Below the pieces are notes generated by a model. That model saw nothing but the letters and a program-made list of their open reading frames with translations. It had not been told where the DNA came from and did not search any database. From contig NZ_FAOZ01000007.1 of NCBI RefSeq assembly GCF_001536285.1, forward strand, positions 75,360 through 139,359: a stretch of DNA of 64,000 nucleotides, given 5' to 3'. The position numbers and the translations under genes were made by a program. Within the stretch, counting starts at the first letter, position 1. Each line of letters starts with the position of its first letter. Origin of the DNA: Parafrankia irregularis (lineage in GTDB: Bacteria > Actinomycetota > Actinomycetes > Frankiales > Frankiaceae). Of this stretch, positions 9,885 through 18,663 are shown one piece after another.

Positions 9885-11422
9885 CGGCGATCAGTTCGTA
9901 CGCCCGGGCGCTCGCGGTGGCGACCGGGAACGCGGCGCCGACCGCGACCGTGCGCCATGCGCACCTGTCGGCGCGCCCGTTCGTCCTCGTGCCGCTGACG
10001 TTGGCCGGGGAGGCGAACGCCCCGCTCGCCGCGATGGTCGGCACCGCGCGGGACGAGGCCACGCTGCTCCTGGTGGCCCAGCCCCGGAACCGGGATCTGC
10101 GCTTCGCGTTCGCCGACCAGCTTGCCGAGATCATGCTGCCGCACGTCCTGGGCTTCGCGGCGGCGACCGAGGAGCTCACCAACGGGCCACGGTCCCTCGA
10201 CGCGCCGCAGCTCATCGTGCCCAACCCGGCCGGCGTCGAGTTCGTCCGGCTGTTCGCCCGGTCGACCCGCTTCCGCTCGACGGAAGGCGAGTACGCGGTC
10301 GCGCCGAGTGTGCCCGTGCTGGGTCGCTGGCTGACGTTCTTCGCCGAGCGGGCCGAGATCCCAGGGTCCTCGCTGATGCTCGCGGTCACCGACCTGCTCG
10401 GCCTGCACTGGGCTACCGGGCAGAGCGCGCTGGAGGACGCGAACCTCGCCGCGCTGCTGGGATGGATCGACCCACCGCCAGGCGTGCGCGGGGCCGCTGC
10501 CGCCCGGCTGGCCGAGGATCCCCGGCACTGCCCGCCGGCCGGGCCCACCACCGACCCCGGTTTCGACACCGAGCAGCTCGCGCCCGCGATCGCCGCCTAC
10601 GACACGGCCGTCGCGGCGACCGTGGCCGACCCCGCGGCGGCCGCCGCCGACCCGGCGGCGGGGCGGGCCGGCGTCGCGCGTGCGGTGACCCGCCTGGAGA
10701 ACCTGCTGCGTACCCAGCTCCAGCCGACCTGGGACCTCGTCTGGCGTGCCCTCGACCTGCTTGGCGGCCTGCCCGCCGGGGCCTCGGTACCGGCACGCTG
10801 GGAGACCGACCGCGCCCGCTACACCGGCTTCCATACCTACATGGTCGAAGAAGGGCTCCCGCAGGCCCGCCGGGACGGCGCGGTCACCGCCGCGCGCCGC
10901 CTGAACCGGATCGAGCAGGCACAGGCCGGCTACGACGCCGACCGTGCCTTCGACGACCCGCTGGTCATGGCGCAGCACCGGGTGACCGGCGAGGCTTTCA
11001 GCGGCATCGTCGTCGCCGTCGAACGGGACCGCCGTATCCCGAACGGGCGCGGCAAGGGCCGTCTGGTGACCCGTCCGCTGCTCACGGTGCGCACCGAGGA
11101 CCCGGTCCGGCTCACCGTCGGCGCCAAGGTCGTCGCGAGCAGCCGCCGCAGGCAGGAATGCGTCATCCAGGCGATCGACGTCCCACCCGCGGGCGGTGGC
11201 CTGCTGATCACCCTGGAGGCGCGCAGCGGCATGGGCCGGTCGGCGGCACCGGCGCCCGGCACGGTGGCGGAGGTCGGCGAGTCGCTCTGCTACAGCGCGG
11301 TCCTCGCGGACGGTGTGCGCTCCGCCCCGATGCCGGACACCGCCGACACTCCGTGGACCCACGGCGGCCCGCCCGAACCCTACGAACCGACCGAGAAGGA
11401 CACCGCGGAGGCCTGGGAGTGA
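9881..11422 (+). CDS. Unknown protein of the nuclease-helicase operon
   Basis: I do not recognise this 513-residue protein. It starts with GTG overlapping the nuclease stop and its stop overlaps the helicase start, so it is probably made in a fixed ratio with both. It has no membrane helices and no Walker or nuclease motif that I can see. The middle third is mainly helical and Ala-rich. Residues about 390-460 read like a small beta-barrel (GIVVAVERD, RPLLTVRT, VRLTVGAKVVASS), which could be an OB-like nucleic-acid-binding fold. It may be the structural or DNA-binding subunit of the complex; that is inference from position. Confidence 0.7.
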   Translation: MTAISSYARALAVATGNAAPTATVRHAHLSARPFVLVPLTLAGEANAPLAAMVGTARDEATLLLVAQPRNRDLRFAFADQLAEIMLPHVLGFAAATEELTNGPRSLDAPQLIVPNPAGVEFVRLFARSTRFRSTEGEYAVAPSVPVLGRWLTFFAERAEIPGSSLMLAVTDLLGLHWATGQSALEDANLAALLGWIDPPPGVRGAAAARLAEDPRHCPPAGPTTDPGFDTEQLAPAIAAYDTAVAATVADPAAAAADPAAGRAGVARAVTRLENLLRTQLQPTWDLVWRALDLLGGLPAGASVPARWETDRARYTGFHTYMVEEGLPQARRDGAVTAARRLNRIEQAQAGYDADRAFDDPLVMAQHRVTGEAFSGIVVAVERDRRIPNGRGKGRLVTRPLLTVRTEDPVRLTVGAKVVASSRRRQECVIQAIDVPPAGGGLLITLEARSGMGRSAAPAPGTVAEVGESLCYSAVLADGVRSAPMPDTADTPWTHGGPPEPYEPTEKDTAEAWE

Positions 11423-12914
11423 GCGCTGTCGGGGAGGTCGCCGGGCTCGCCGAGTCCGCCGGGCTCGTCGGGCTCGCCGGGTCCGCCGGGCTCGCCGGGT
11501 CCGCCGGGCTCTCGCCGGCGGCGCAGGCCGAGGCGGTCACCCTCGCCATCCTGGACGACCTGCGCGCCGGCCGGCATCGCGGTGTCATCGTCGACTCGCC
11601 GCCCGGAGCGGGGAAATCCACCCTGGTCGTGCGGACGGCGGCGGTCCTCGCCGCCTCCGGTGCCCCGCTGATGATCGTCGCCCAGACCAACGAACAGGTC
11701 GACGACCTGGTCGAACGGCTCTCGGCCCGGCTGGCCGACGAGCTGCCCGCCGCCCGCATCGGACGTCTCGGCCGCACCGGCTACCTTCCGTCTGCCCGCC
11801 TGGCCGGCCTGTCCAACGTCATCACCGCCAGCGACGTCGACAGCCTCGGCGAGCCCGAGGTGACGATCTCGACCGCGGCGAAATGGGCCTACGTCCGTGA
11901 GGGAACCTGGCCGTGGGCGATCGTCGACGAGGCCTACCAGATGCGCTCCGACACCCTGCTGGCCATCGCCGCACGCTTCGAGCGCGCCCTGTTCGTCGGC
12001 GACCCCGGTCAGCTCGACCCGTTCTCCACGGTCACGGGCGACCGCTGGCACGGGCTGGTCTGGAACCCGATGCAGAGCGCCGTGGCGGTGCTGCAGCGCA
12101 ACAACCCCGACCTGCCGGTGCATCGCCTGCCCGTGTCCTGGCGGCTGCCGCGCACGGCCCAGGACGTCGTCGCGGACGCCTTCTACCCCTTCACCGGCTT
12201 CCGGACCGGTACCGACCTCGATGAGCGTGGGCTGGTGGTGCCCGGACGCGCCGAAAGCCCCGTCGACGACCTCCTCGACGTCGCCGCCACGACCGGCTGG
12301 GGCCTGCTGGAGCTGCCGGCGCGCCACACCATGCGGACCGACGCGGAAGCCGTCGCGGCGGTCGCGCAGCTCACCCGACGGATCCTCGAGCGGGGCACCC
12401 TGGCGACGTCGGGCGGCGAAAGACGCGGATCACCCCGGGCCGGATCGCCGTCGGCGCCGCGCACCGGGACCAGGTGGTCGCCATCCGCGCCGCGCTCGGC
12501 GGCCTCGCCGCGACCGAAGGCGACCCGGACCAGCCCCCGCCCGGCTCCGGCTCGGGGCCGGGCTCTGCTGCGGCCGGCGGTGGGACCGGTTCGGCGGGCT
12601 GGGACGGCCAGGTCGTGGTGGACACGGCGAACCGGCTGCAGGGCCGGGAGTACGAGGTCACCGTGGTGCTGCACCCACTGTCCGGCCGGCGGGACGCCAC
12701 CGCCTTCCACCTGGAGGCGGGCCGGCTGTGCGTGCTGGCGTCCAGGCATCGGCAGGCCTGCCTCGTGGTCGCCCGCGCCGGCATCCGAGAACTGCTCGAC
12801 GCCCACCCGACCAGCGACCCGGTGCATCTCGGCGAGCCGGTCAGGTTCCCGGACGGCTGGGCCGCCAACCAGGCGATGCTCGCCCACCTGGCGGCCAGCC
12901 GGGTCCAGCTCTGA
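11419..12914 (+). CDS. SF1-type DNA helicase/ATPase, interrupted by a one-base frameshift
   Basis: Starts with GTG inside the previous stop. The N-terminus has a GLAGSAG tandem repeat. Helicase motifs visible are GAGKST (Walker A, residues 63-68), VDEAYQ (Walker B, Asp170-Glu171), GDPGQLDPF (motif III-like) and VSWRLP (motif IV-like). After about codon 333, near 12411-12422, the frame is lost. The next frame continues exactly where the family should, with ITPGRIAVGAAHRDQVVAIRAAL and later VDTANRLQGREYEVTVV (motif V/VI region), and ends at 12914. Joining the frames gives about 497 residues. One missing base in gggcggcgaaagacg would explain it. It may be a sequencing error, a pseudogene or recoding. 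The original frame stays open to 13038 without family-like content. Confidence 0.75.
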
Positions 12915-13022
12915 GCCAGCCGGCCGGTGGGCCAGCCGCCGGCCTGGCGGTGCGCGGACCCGTTGGCCTGGCGGTGACCCGGCCGCTGACCTGCCGGTCA
13001 GGCGGCCTGGCCGGCCAGTTGG

Positions 13023-13691
13023 TCAGGCGGCCAGGTAGCCGCGGCGGACGGCGTCCCCTACCAGCTGGTTTATGTACTCCCACAGGGCCAGCGAGCCCTC
13101 GGAGACGACCCGCTGGTGGGCGAGCACGTCCTGGGCGCGGACCCCGTGCGTCTGCCAGCTCCCACCGCCGGTCACGTAGTTGAGGATCAGCGGCTGCAGC
13201 CGGTCCAGCGCGCGGGCGAAACGCGCGTCGGGTGTGCGCCGCGCCTCGAACTCCTCCCAGAGCGAGCGCAGCTGGACGGCCTGGTCGCGGGGGAGCAGCG
13301 GGAAGAGCCGGTCGGCGGCGGCCTTCTCCCGGGCCTCCTGCTCGGCGATCGCGGTCTGATCGTAGATGAAGGTGTCGCCCGCGTAGATCTCCACGAGGTC
13401 GTGGACGAGCAGCATGCGCAGCACCCGGCCGGTGTCGACCTCCTCGTCGGCGTACTCGCCGAGCACCACGGCCATCATCGCCAGATGCCAGGAGTGCTCG
13501 GCATCGTTCTCCGCGCGCGAGTCGTCGGCCAGGCGGCTGCGGCGCAGCACGGACTTGAGCTTGTCGATCTCCAGAATGAACCCGAGCTGCCGGGCGAGCC
13601 GCGAGTCGGAGGTGGAGGGCAGCGCGGTGACCGGCTCACCCGGCCCGGCGGGAGACATCGAATCCTGTGGGGTCGGGGCCTGCGTCGACAC
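13023..13691 (-). CDS. HD-domain hydrolase (5'-deoxynucleotidase YfbR/HDDC2-like)
   Basis: A 222-residue HD-superfamily protein. The metal-binding His of NDAEHSWHLA, the His-Asp doublet of LLVHDLVEIYAGDT and a later Asp in FARALDRLQP are all present, the pattern of family members that dephosphorylate deoxynucleoside monophosphates. I chose the GTG at 13691 because AGGAGGAGG lies just upstream, whereas an ATG 12 codons earlier has no ribosome site. It converges on the helicase with 108 bp between. A role in nucleotide pools is likely, and a link to the nuclease-helicase operon is not shown. Confidence 0.85.
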   Translation of the reverse strand: MSTQAPTPQDSMSPAGPGEPVTALPSTSDSRLARQLGFILEIDKLKSVLRRSRLADDSRAENDAEHSWHLAMMAVVLGEYADEEVDTGRVLRMLLVHDLVEIYAGDTFIYDQTAIAEQEAREKAAADRLFPLLPRDQAVQLRSLWEEFEARRTPDARFARALDRLQPLILNYVTGGGSWQTHGVRAQDVLAHQRVVSEGSLALWEYINQLVGDAVRRGYLAA

Positions 13692-14508
13692 CTGTCCTCC
13701 TCCTGCTTCCTGCGGGTTCCTGCACATGCTGGCGTAACGGCACGCGGCACCGGTCGGACGTGACGGTTGCCGTCCAGCCGATCAGCATGTCCGCTGGCCG
13801 GCCGACCTGCCACTGATCTCGTCTGACCTGGGCAGACATGGTCTCGCCCGGCGTGACCGGATCGGACCGGGTCTGCTCCGGTGCGGTTTGGGTTCCTGGT
13901 CTGTGGTGCCCTGATCTGCTGTGCCCTGGCCTTGGCGATCGCGGGATGGCCCGTCAGGGGTGCTGCGTGCCCCCAGTGTGCGCGGATTCGCCGCCAGAGG
14001 CGTCGCCTTGCGATGTGAACAGAGTCCGATCATCCTTCGGGTTGACAAGATGACTACGGGCCATCAATATATCCGGTTTGGATAGTCTTTCTGTTGATGT
14101 ATCCGTCTTCCGTTGGTGATCTGGTCCGCCTCATCTCGGGTGCCCCCTCGTCGGCGCCGGGAGTGCCGCGGCGAACCTGTAGGCGCGTAGGCGTCCGACG
14201 GGGAGGGCGAAGCGGGCGATCGCGAGAAGGTCGCCGCGTGTGATCGGCGGGCGGGTCGACCGTGCGGGTCGAACCACATATTCACCATTCGCACACAACT
14301 CGTCGCGTGAACGCAGATCGACGACCTGGCGCAGACGTCTGGTCACCCAGCCGGCACGTCACCGGCCACGTCAGCCGGCATGCCGGTCGGCACGCTGGTA
14401 ACGAACGTGATGGTGCATGGTGTGCTCGGCGGTGAAGCGGATCCGCGCCCGCGCCACGAGGTGTCGGGGGAGCGAAGGCCGCCGACTGATCCAACCGGCG
14501 TCCGGGAG
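13692..14508. other. Gene-free region, 817 bp, with an AT-rich island
   Basis: No recognisable gene in either direction. Bases 14041-14125 are distinctly AT-richer than the surroundings. They hold a TTGACA at 14042-14047, an inverted pair CATCAA (14062-14067) / TTGATG (14094-14099), and inside it a small stem TATCC/GGATA (14070-14084). This could be a promoter or operator, but nothing obvious is transcribed from it. Confidence 0.4.
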
Positions 14509-15315
14509 TCAGAGAAGATCTTCAAGTCGGGCGGCGACCTGCCGGTAGCGGCTGACCGGCACGAGGTGCACACCGGCGAAGGCCCCGCTGTCGCGTAGCT
14601 GTAGCACCTGGTCGCAGGCCGCTTCGACCCCGGCCGCCCGGTCCCGTTCGACGGCTTGGACGAGGTCGTCGGGGATGTCGATGTCGGGGATCGTCGCGGC
14701 GAGGCGGCGGGCCATCCCGGCGCTCGCGAGCACCATCACGCCGGCGTAGACCGGCAGTTCGACCGGGTGGGCGTCGCGCCAGCGCAGCAGGGCGTCGACC
14801 GAGTAGCTGACCTGCACGAACAGGAAGTCGGCAGCCTGTTTCCAGGCGGGCAACGGCCGCAGGCCGGCCGCGGCTCCGACCCGGAACGCCGGCATGTCCG
14901 CGAAGACGGGATCCTCCCCGGCCGCGCGGGCCTCGTCGATCATCGCGCGCACCGTCAGGTCGCCCGTCCGGTTCCCGGCGCTGGGCTTGTCGCCGCGGAC
15001 GAACAGGAACTCCTCGACGCCGTAGGCCGCCGCGGTGAGCAGGTCGCGGCGCAGGCCCAGCAGGTTGCGGTCACGGGAGTTCACGCACGCGATGCTGCGC
15101 CCTCCCATCGTCTGCACCTCGTGGGCGACAGCGATGCTCGACACGGTCGCCCGCCCGATGTGGTTGTCGGGGATGAGGAAGGCGTCGGCGACGGGGCTCA
15201 GCACACCGATCTGATGGCGCGCGTGAGTCAGGTCCGGCCGGGTCGGCGGCTCGATCTCGCAGATCAGCTCGAAGCCGCGCGCTGGCTGTTCGTTGCTCGT
15301 CGTGGACTCCCGCAT
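14509..15315 (-). CDS. Methylenetetrahydrofolate reductase-like protein
   Basis: About 268 residues of the MTHFR (MetF) FAD-dependent TIM barrel type, which reduces 5,10-methylene-THF to 5-methyl-THF. Family hallmarks are the ICEIEPP start, VQTMGGRSIACVNSRDRN, the EEFLFVRGDKPS segment (family pattern R-G-D) and the helix around FLFVQVSYSVDALLRW. It is shorter and more divergent than E. coli MetF and may act on another folate or deliver methyl groups to a dedicated methyltransferase. I chose ATG 15315 over an ATG 20 codons upstream because conserved sequence begins shortly after it. Confidence 0.8.
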   Translation of the reverse strand: MRESTTSNEQPARGFELICEIEPPTRPDLTHARHQIGVLSPVADAFLIPDNHIGRATVSSIAVAHEVQTMGGRSIACVNSRDRNLLGLRRDLLTAAAYGVEEFLFVRGDKPSAGNRTGDLTVRAMIDEARAAGEDPVFADMPAFRVGAAAGLRPLPAWKQAADFLFVQVSYSVDALLRWRDAHPVELPVYAGVMVLASAGMARRLAATIPDIDIPDDLVQAVERDRAAGVEAACDQVLQLRDSGAFAGVHLVPVSRYRQVAARLEDLL

Positions 15316-15465
15316 CCGCACAGGATAGGACGACGGCGACCCGCGACCGCGGTGTGGCCACGCCACTGCGCCCACCGTGCTCCGTCGGCGGCCCGGACGG
15401 AGACAGGCCGGCGCCGCACCGCTTCCGGAGAGGGGTGGGCGGTGCCGGCCTGCGCCGGTGTCAGG

Positions 15466-15930
15466 TCAGGCCGGGGCGTCCTGCGTCGAGGTCGCGAACT
15501 CCTCGGGGCCCTTCTGCGCGGCGGCCGGATCCATCCACATGACCTGCCAGCCGTGGCCGTCGAGGTCGAAGAAGCTGCGTGAGCACATGAAGCCGTAGTC
15601 CTCCAGGCCGTCCGCCTCGACGCCACCCGCGGCCAGCGCGGCTTCGGCGACCGTGTCGACCTCCTCGCGGGACGAGACGCTGAAGCAGTACAGAGCCAGC
15701 GTGTGCGTGGCGGGATCGGCCATCGGCAGCTTCGAGAGCTCCGCGAACTTCGGATGGCTGACCAGCATCACGCTGGCCTGCTCGCCGACCAGCATGCAGG
15801 CGCCGGTCTCGTCGGTGAAGCTCGGGTTGAAGCCGAACCCGAGCTTCGCGAAGAACTCCTTGCTGCGTTCGAGGTCCGCGACGGGGATGCTTACGAACAG
15901 CATGCGGCCCGGGTGTGCGGGAGCGGTCAT
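15466..15930 (-). CDS. VOC (glyoxalase/bleomycin resistance) family protein
   Basis: A 154-residue, two-module VOC fold protein: LFVSIPVADLERSKEFFAKLGF at the start is the classic first beta-alpha-beta unit, and SFFDLDGHGWQVMWMDP is the C-terminal strand with the Asp-Gly-His turn. Many such proteins are annotated as lactoylglutathione-lyase-like but act as binding proteins or metal enzymes of unknown substrate. ATG 15930 follows GGAG. It is a single gene, with divergent methyltransferase 16047 upstream. Confidence 0.85.
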   Translation of the reverse strand: MTAPAHPGRMLFVSIPVADLERSKEFFAKLGFGFNPSFTDETGACMLVGEQASVMLVSHPKFAELSKLPMADPATHTLALYCFSVSSREEVDTVAEAALAAGGVEADGLEDYGFMCSRSFFDLDGHGWQVMWMDPAAAQKGPEEFATSTQDAPA

Positions 15931-16046
15931 GACGGGTCTCCAGGTCGATAGCGCGACGGGTACGTCCTGGTAGACCAGTCGGGCCGGTGGAACTCATCGG
16001 TGGCGGGTGGACTGCTCCGTCTGCTGGTCCAGAAGGGTGTGGCGCG

Positions 16047-16850
16047 ATGCGCGAGGGGCGGACCGGTATCGGGGAGACCACGGTGCACGGCCTCGTCGCG
16101 GATCTGGTGTCCGGCTGGAACGGCGGCGCTGTCGTCGACCTGGGAGCCGGAAGGGGCGACACGCTGGTCGAGATCGATGCTCGGTTCGCGGGAGCGGGGG
16201 TTTCCCTGACCGCCGTCGATGTCGACGAGGGCGCGCTGGCCGCGCTGTCCGCTCGACTACCAGCCGCCCGCGTCGTCCGACATGACCTCAGCAGGCCGCT
16301 GCCCTTCGCGGACGGTGCGTTCGACGTCGCCGTCTCGCACAACACGTTGGAATGCCTGGTCGAGCCGGCCGCGCTGCTCCGTGAGGTCGGCCGCATCCTG
16401 CGGCCGGGAGGGCGGGCGGTTGTCGCCCACACGGATTTCGAGACGATTGTGGTGGCGATCGAGAACCGTGATCTCGCCCGCCGTTTCCTGCTCACGTACG
16501 CGGAGCTGCCGGTTCTCTACGCCAACATGGCCGCTGCCGACCCCTGGATGGGGCGACGGCTGGCCGGGCTCGTCCGCAACAGCGGGCTGCACCTCGAATC
16601 GGTGCGTGCGGTCACCACCGTGCGCACCACATTGCCCGAGGCGACGGAACTGCGTCTCAGGGAGGTGACCGAAGCGGTTCGCCGTTGTGCGCAGGCGGGC
16701 AGGGGGCGCGTCGCCGTCGAGGAGATCGCCTCATGGTGGGAACAGCTACGCGCCGCCGAAGCCGCGGGGACCTTCTTCTTCAGTGAGACTGCCTTTGTCG
16801 TGATGGCGACAAGGCCAGGAAATCTGTCCGGTTTATCCAATGGATTCTGA
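16047..16850 (+). CDS. Class I SAM-dependent methyltransferase
   Basis: About 267 residues with the Rossmann-type methyltransferase signature: motif I VVDLGAGRGDT, acidic strand end LTAVDVDEGAL, motif II FDVAVSHNTLEC and motif III LLREVGRILRPGGRAVVAHTD. The frame is open further 5', but I place the start at ATG 16047 because AGAAGGG precedes it. The substrate is unknown. The closing residues FFFSETAFVVMATRP form the usual last strands of the fold. Confidence 0.85.
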   Translation: MREGRTGIGETTVHGLVADLVSGWNGGAVVDLGAGRGDTLVEIDARFAGAGVSLTAVDVDEGALAALSARLPAARVVRHDLSRPLPFADGAFDVAVSHNTLECLVEPAALLREVGRILRPGGRAVVAHTDFETIVVAIENRDLARRFLLTYAELPVLYANMAAADPWMGRRLAGLVRNSGLHLESVRAVTTVRTTLPEATELRLREVTEAVRRCAQAGRGRVAVEEIASWWEQLRAAEAAGTFFFSETAFVVMATRPGNLSGLSNGF

Positions 16851-16918
16851 AATGCGCCTGCAGCTGACGGGCGATGGCGTCCCGCCTGTCCGGCCCGTCG
16901 TGCTGGTGCCACGTCTGC

Positions 16919-16940
16919 CGGGGCACTGGCCGGTGCCCCG
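16919..16940. terminator. Hairpin between convergent methyltransferase genes
   Basis: CGGGGCAC and GTGCCCCG pair perfectly around a six-base loop, in the 111-bp gap between convergent genes. Likely a bidirectional terminator. Confidence 0.55.
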
Positions 16941-16961
16941 ACGCGGTGGTGCTGCCGTCGG

Positions 16962-17789
16962 CTAGCGGAGCGTGAGAACCGTCTGCAGGTAGGTCGACGG
17001 CAGGGCGACGGCACTCTCGGCGCCGCGGTACCGGTCCCAGCGTCGGGCCAGGTCGACCAGCTCGGCGGCGAGCTGGTCACGGCCGGCCTCGTCGAGCGCT
17101 TCGAACGCCTTCAGGGTCGGCCCGTACCAGCGGCGGAAGAACACGACGAAGTCCTCGGCGGAGGTGAAGCGGAACGTGCAGGTCCGCTCGACCGACTCGG
17201 CCTTTCCGATCGCGCCGCCGAAAAGGTCGTTCAGATGCTCGCGAGTGCCCCACAGCAGCGGGGACGCGACGCCCGCCGGCGGCGGTACGTGCGCGGAGAT
17301 GACCCGGAACATGTCGCCGATGAAGCCGTCGGGCGTCCAGGACGCGAGGCCGATGGTGCCCGCGGGGCGGGTGACCCGCACCATCTCGGCGGCGGTGCGG
17401 CGGTGGTCGGGGGCGAACATCGAGCCGAACACGCTCAGCGTGGCGTCGAAGCTGTCGTCCGCGAACGGCAGGTGCTGGGCGTCGGCGACCCGGAACTCGA
17501 CGTCGAGACCCTCCGCGCGGGCGCGGACGCCGGCCTCCCGCAGCAGCTCGGGAACGTAGTCCGTGCCGATGACCCGGGCACCCGACCGGGCCGCGGCGAT
17601 GGCCGCGTTTCCCGTTCCGGAGGCCACATCAAGGACATGCCAGCCCGCGCGGAGGTCGGCGGCGTCGGCCAGCAGCTCGCTGGAGAGCACGATGCGGGAG
17701 GCGATTTTCGCGAAGTTTCCGCTGGACCACGTCTTCTGCTGACGTGTCGTGATCGCGGCCAGGTCCGGTGAGGTCTGGGTGGTGGACAT
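16962..17789 (-). CDS. Class I SAM-dependent methyltransferase
   Basis: A 275-residue methyltransferase of the UbiE/Methyltransf_11 type: motif I HVLDVASGTGNAAIAAAR, GTDYVPELL, DAQHLPFADDSFDATLSVFG and the post-motif strand AEMVRVTRPAGTIGLASW. I chose ATG 17789, which follows GAGGGGAG at six bases; the longer open frame upstream lacks family content. It is divergent from an HxlR regulator 163 bp away, which probably controls it. Small-molecule or antibiotic-like methylation is plausible; the substrate is unknown. Confidence 0.85.
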   Translation of the reverse strand: MSTTQTSPDLAAITTRQQKTWSSGNFAKIASRIVLSSELLADAADLRAGWHVLDVASGTGNAAIAAARSGARVIGTDYVPELLREAGVRARAEGLDVEFRVADAQHLPFADDSFDATLSVFGSMFAPDHRRTAAEMVRVTRPAGTIGLASWTPDGFIGDMFRVISAHVPPPAGVASPLLWGTREHLNDLFGGAIGKAESVERTCTFRFTSAEDFVVFFRRWYGPTLKAFEALDEAGRDQLAAELVDLARRWDRYRGAESAVALPSTYLQTVLTLR

Positions 17790-17952
17790 GCTGTGCTCCC
17801 CTCGGATGGTCGCCATGCGTGCGGGCTGCGGCGACAGGGGTAAGCATGCGTCGCGGGGGAGTGGGTCGACGAGTATCGATCTCGTACTGGTGGCGCTGTC
17901 GGGAACTGGATCGACGTCCCCGTAGACGTCGTTGTAATGGGACCATCCGAGT

Positions 17953-18663
17953 ATGACTGGCCACGTTGAGTACTGCCCGATCGCGGTCGGAGTGGAGATC
18001 CTTGGTGACCGGTGGACGCCGCTGGTCATCCGTGAACTGAGCGTTGGTGCGACCGGATTCAACGAGATTGCCCGTGGCCTGCCCAGACTGAGCCGGACCC
18101 TGCTGTCCCAGCGGCTGCGCATGCTGGAGCGCCGCGGGCTGGTGTGGAAGGAACCGGCGCCGCGGGGTCAGCAGGTGCGGTACTCGCTGACCGCCTCGGG
18201 CGCGGCGTTGTCGTCCGTGGTGTGGTCCCTTGGTCAGTGGGCGGCCGAGTGGACGTTCGGCGATCCCACGGACGAGGAATGCGACGGGCTGACGCTCATG
18301 TGGCGGTTGCACCAGTGCGCGAACCCCGGGGCGCTGCCAGCCGAACGGACCGTGGTGCACCTGGTGCTCACCGGCCCCGGCGCGGCCCAGGGCTGGTTGG
18401 ACATCGCCGACGGCGGGGTCACCGTGTGCCAGGAGGAGCCCGCGCGTGAGCCCGACCTCGTGATCGAGGCGCCGACCTCGGCCATGCTCCGGTGGCTGAT
18501 GAGTGTCGCCACCTTCCGGGAGCTGCGGATGAGCGGGCAGGTGCGGCTGACCGGTCCGGCCGGTCTCGTCCGCCAGTTCCCGGACTGGTTCATCACGTCG
18601 ATGTTCGCGGAGAGCCTGGGACGGGCGAGGCGGCGCCAGGATCAGGAAGCCGTCCCGGCCTGA
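17953..18663 (+). CDS. HxlR-family winged-helix regulator with SCP2-like C-terminus
   Basis: The first 100 residues are an HxlR/MarR-type winged helix (YCPIAVGVEILGDRWTPLVIREL, then FNEIARGLPRLSRTLLSQRLRMLE). Residues about 130-225 form a second domain with the look of a sterol-carrier-protein-2-like ligand module (GAAQGWLDIADGGVTV, then MSGQVRLTGPAGLVRQF). Such two-domain HxlR proteins sense small ligands. It is divergent from methyltransferase 16962-17789 and is the probable regulator of that promoter. Its 3' end overlaps the end of the MFS gene by 22 bp on the other strand. Confidence 0.85.
   Translation: MTGHVEYCPIAVGVEILGDRWTPLVIRELSVGATGFNEIARGLPRLSRTLLSQRLRMLERRGLVWKEPAPRGQQVRYSLTASGAALSSVVWSLGQWAAEWTFGDPTDEECDGLTLMWRLHQCANPGALPAERTVVHLVLTGPGAAQGWLDIADGGVTVCQEEPAREPDLVIEAPTSAMLRWLMSVATFRELRMSGQVRLTGPAGLVRQFPDWFITSMFAESLGRARRRQDQEAVPA

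Noticed and set aside
9725-11362. Long minus-strand open frame of 545 codons opposite the nuclease operon
   Set aside because: It is antisense to two well-supported overlapping genes, is Arg/Gly/Gln-rich with no family motifs, and reflects the high GC content.
12411-12422. Programmed -1 frameshift at cgaaag in the helicase
   Set aside because: The CGA-AAG slippery site known from Bacillus cdd is read in the zero frame there; here it is only in the new frame, so a deletion or sequence error is the simpler explanation.
15416-15445. GCACCGC/GCGGTGC pair downstream of the VOC gene as a terminator
   Set aside because: The outer stem needs a five-base bulge and the loop is long, so the support is too weak to list.
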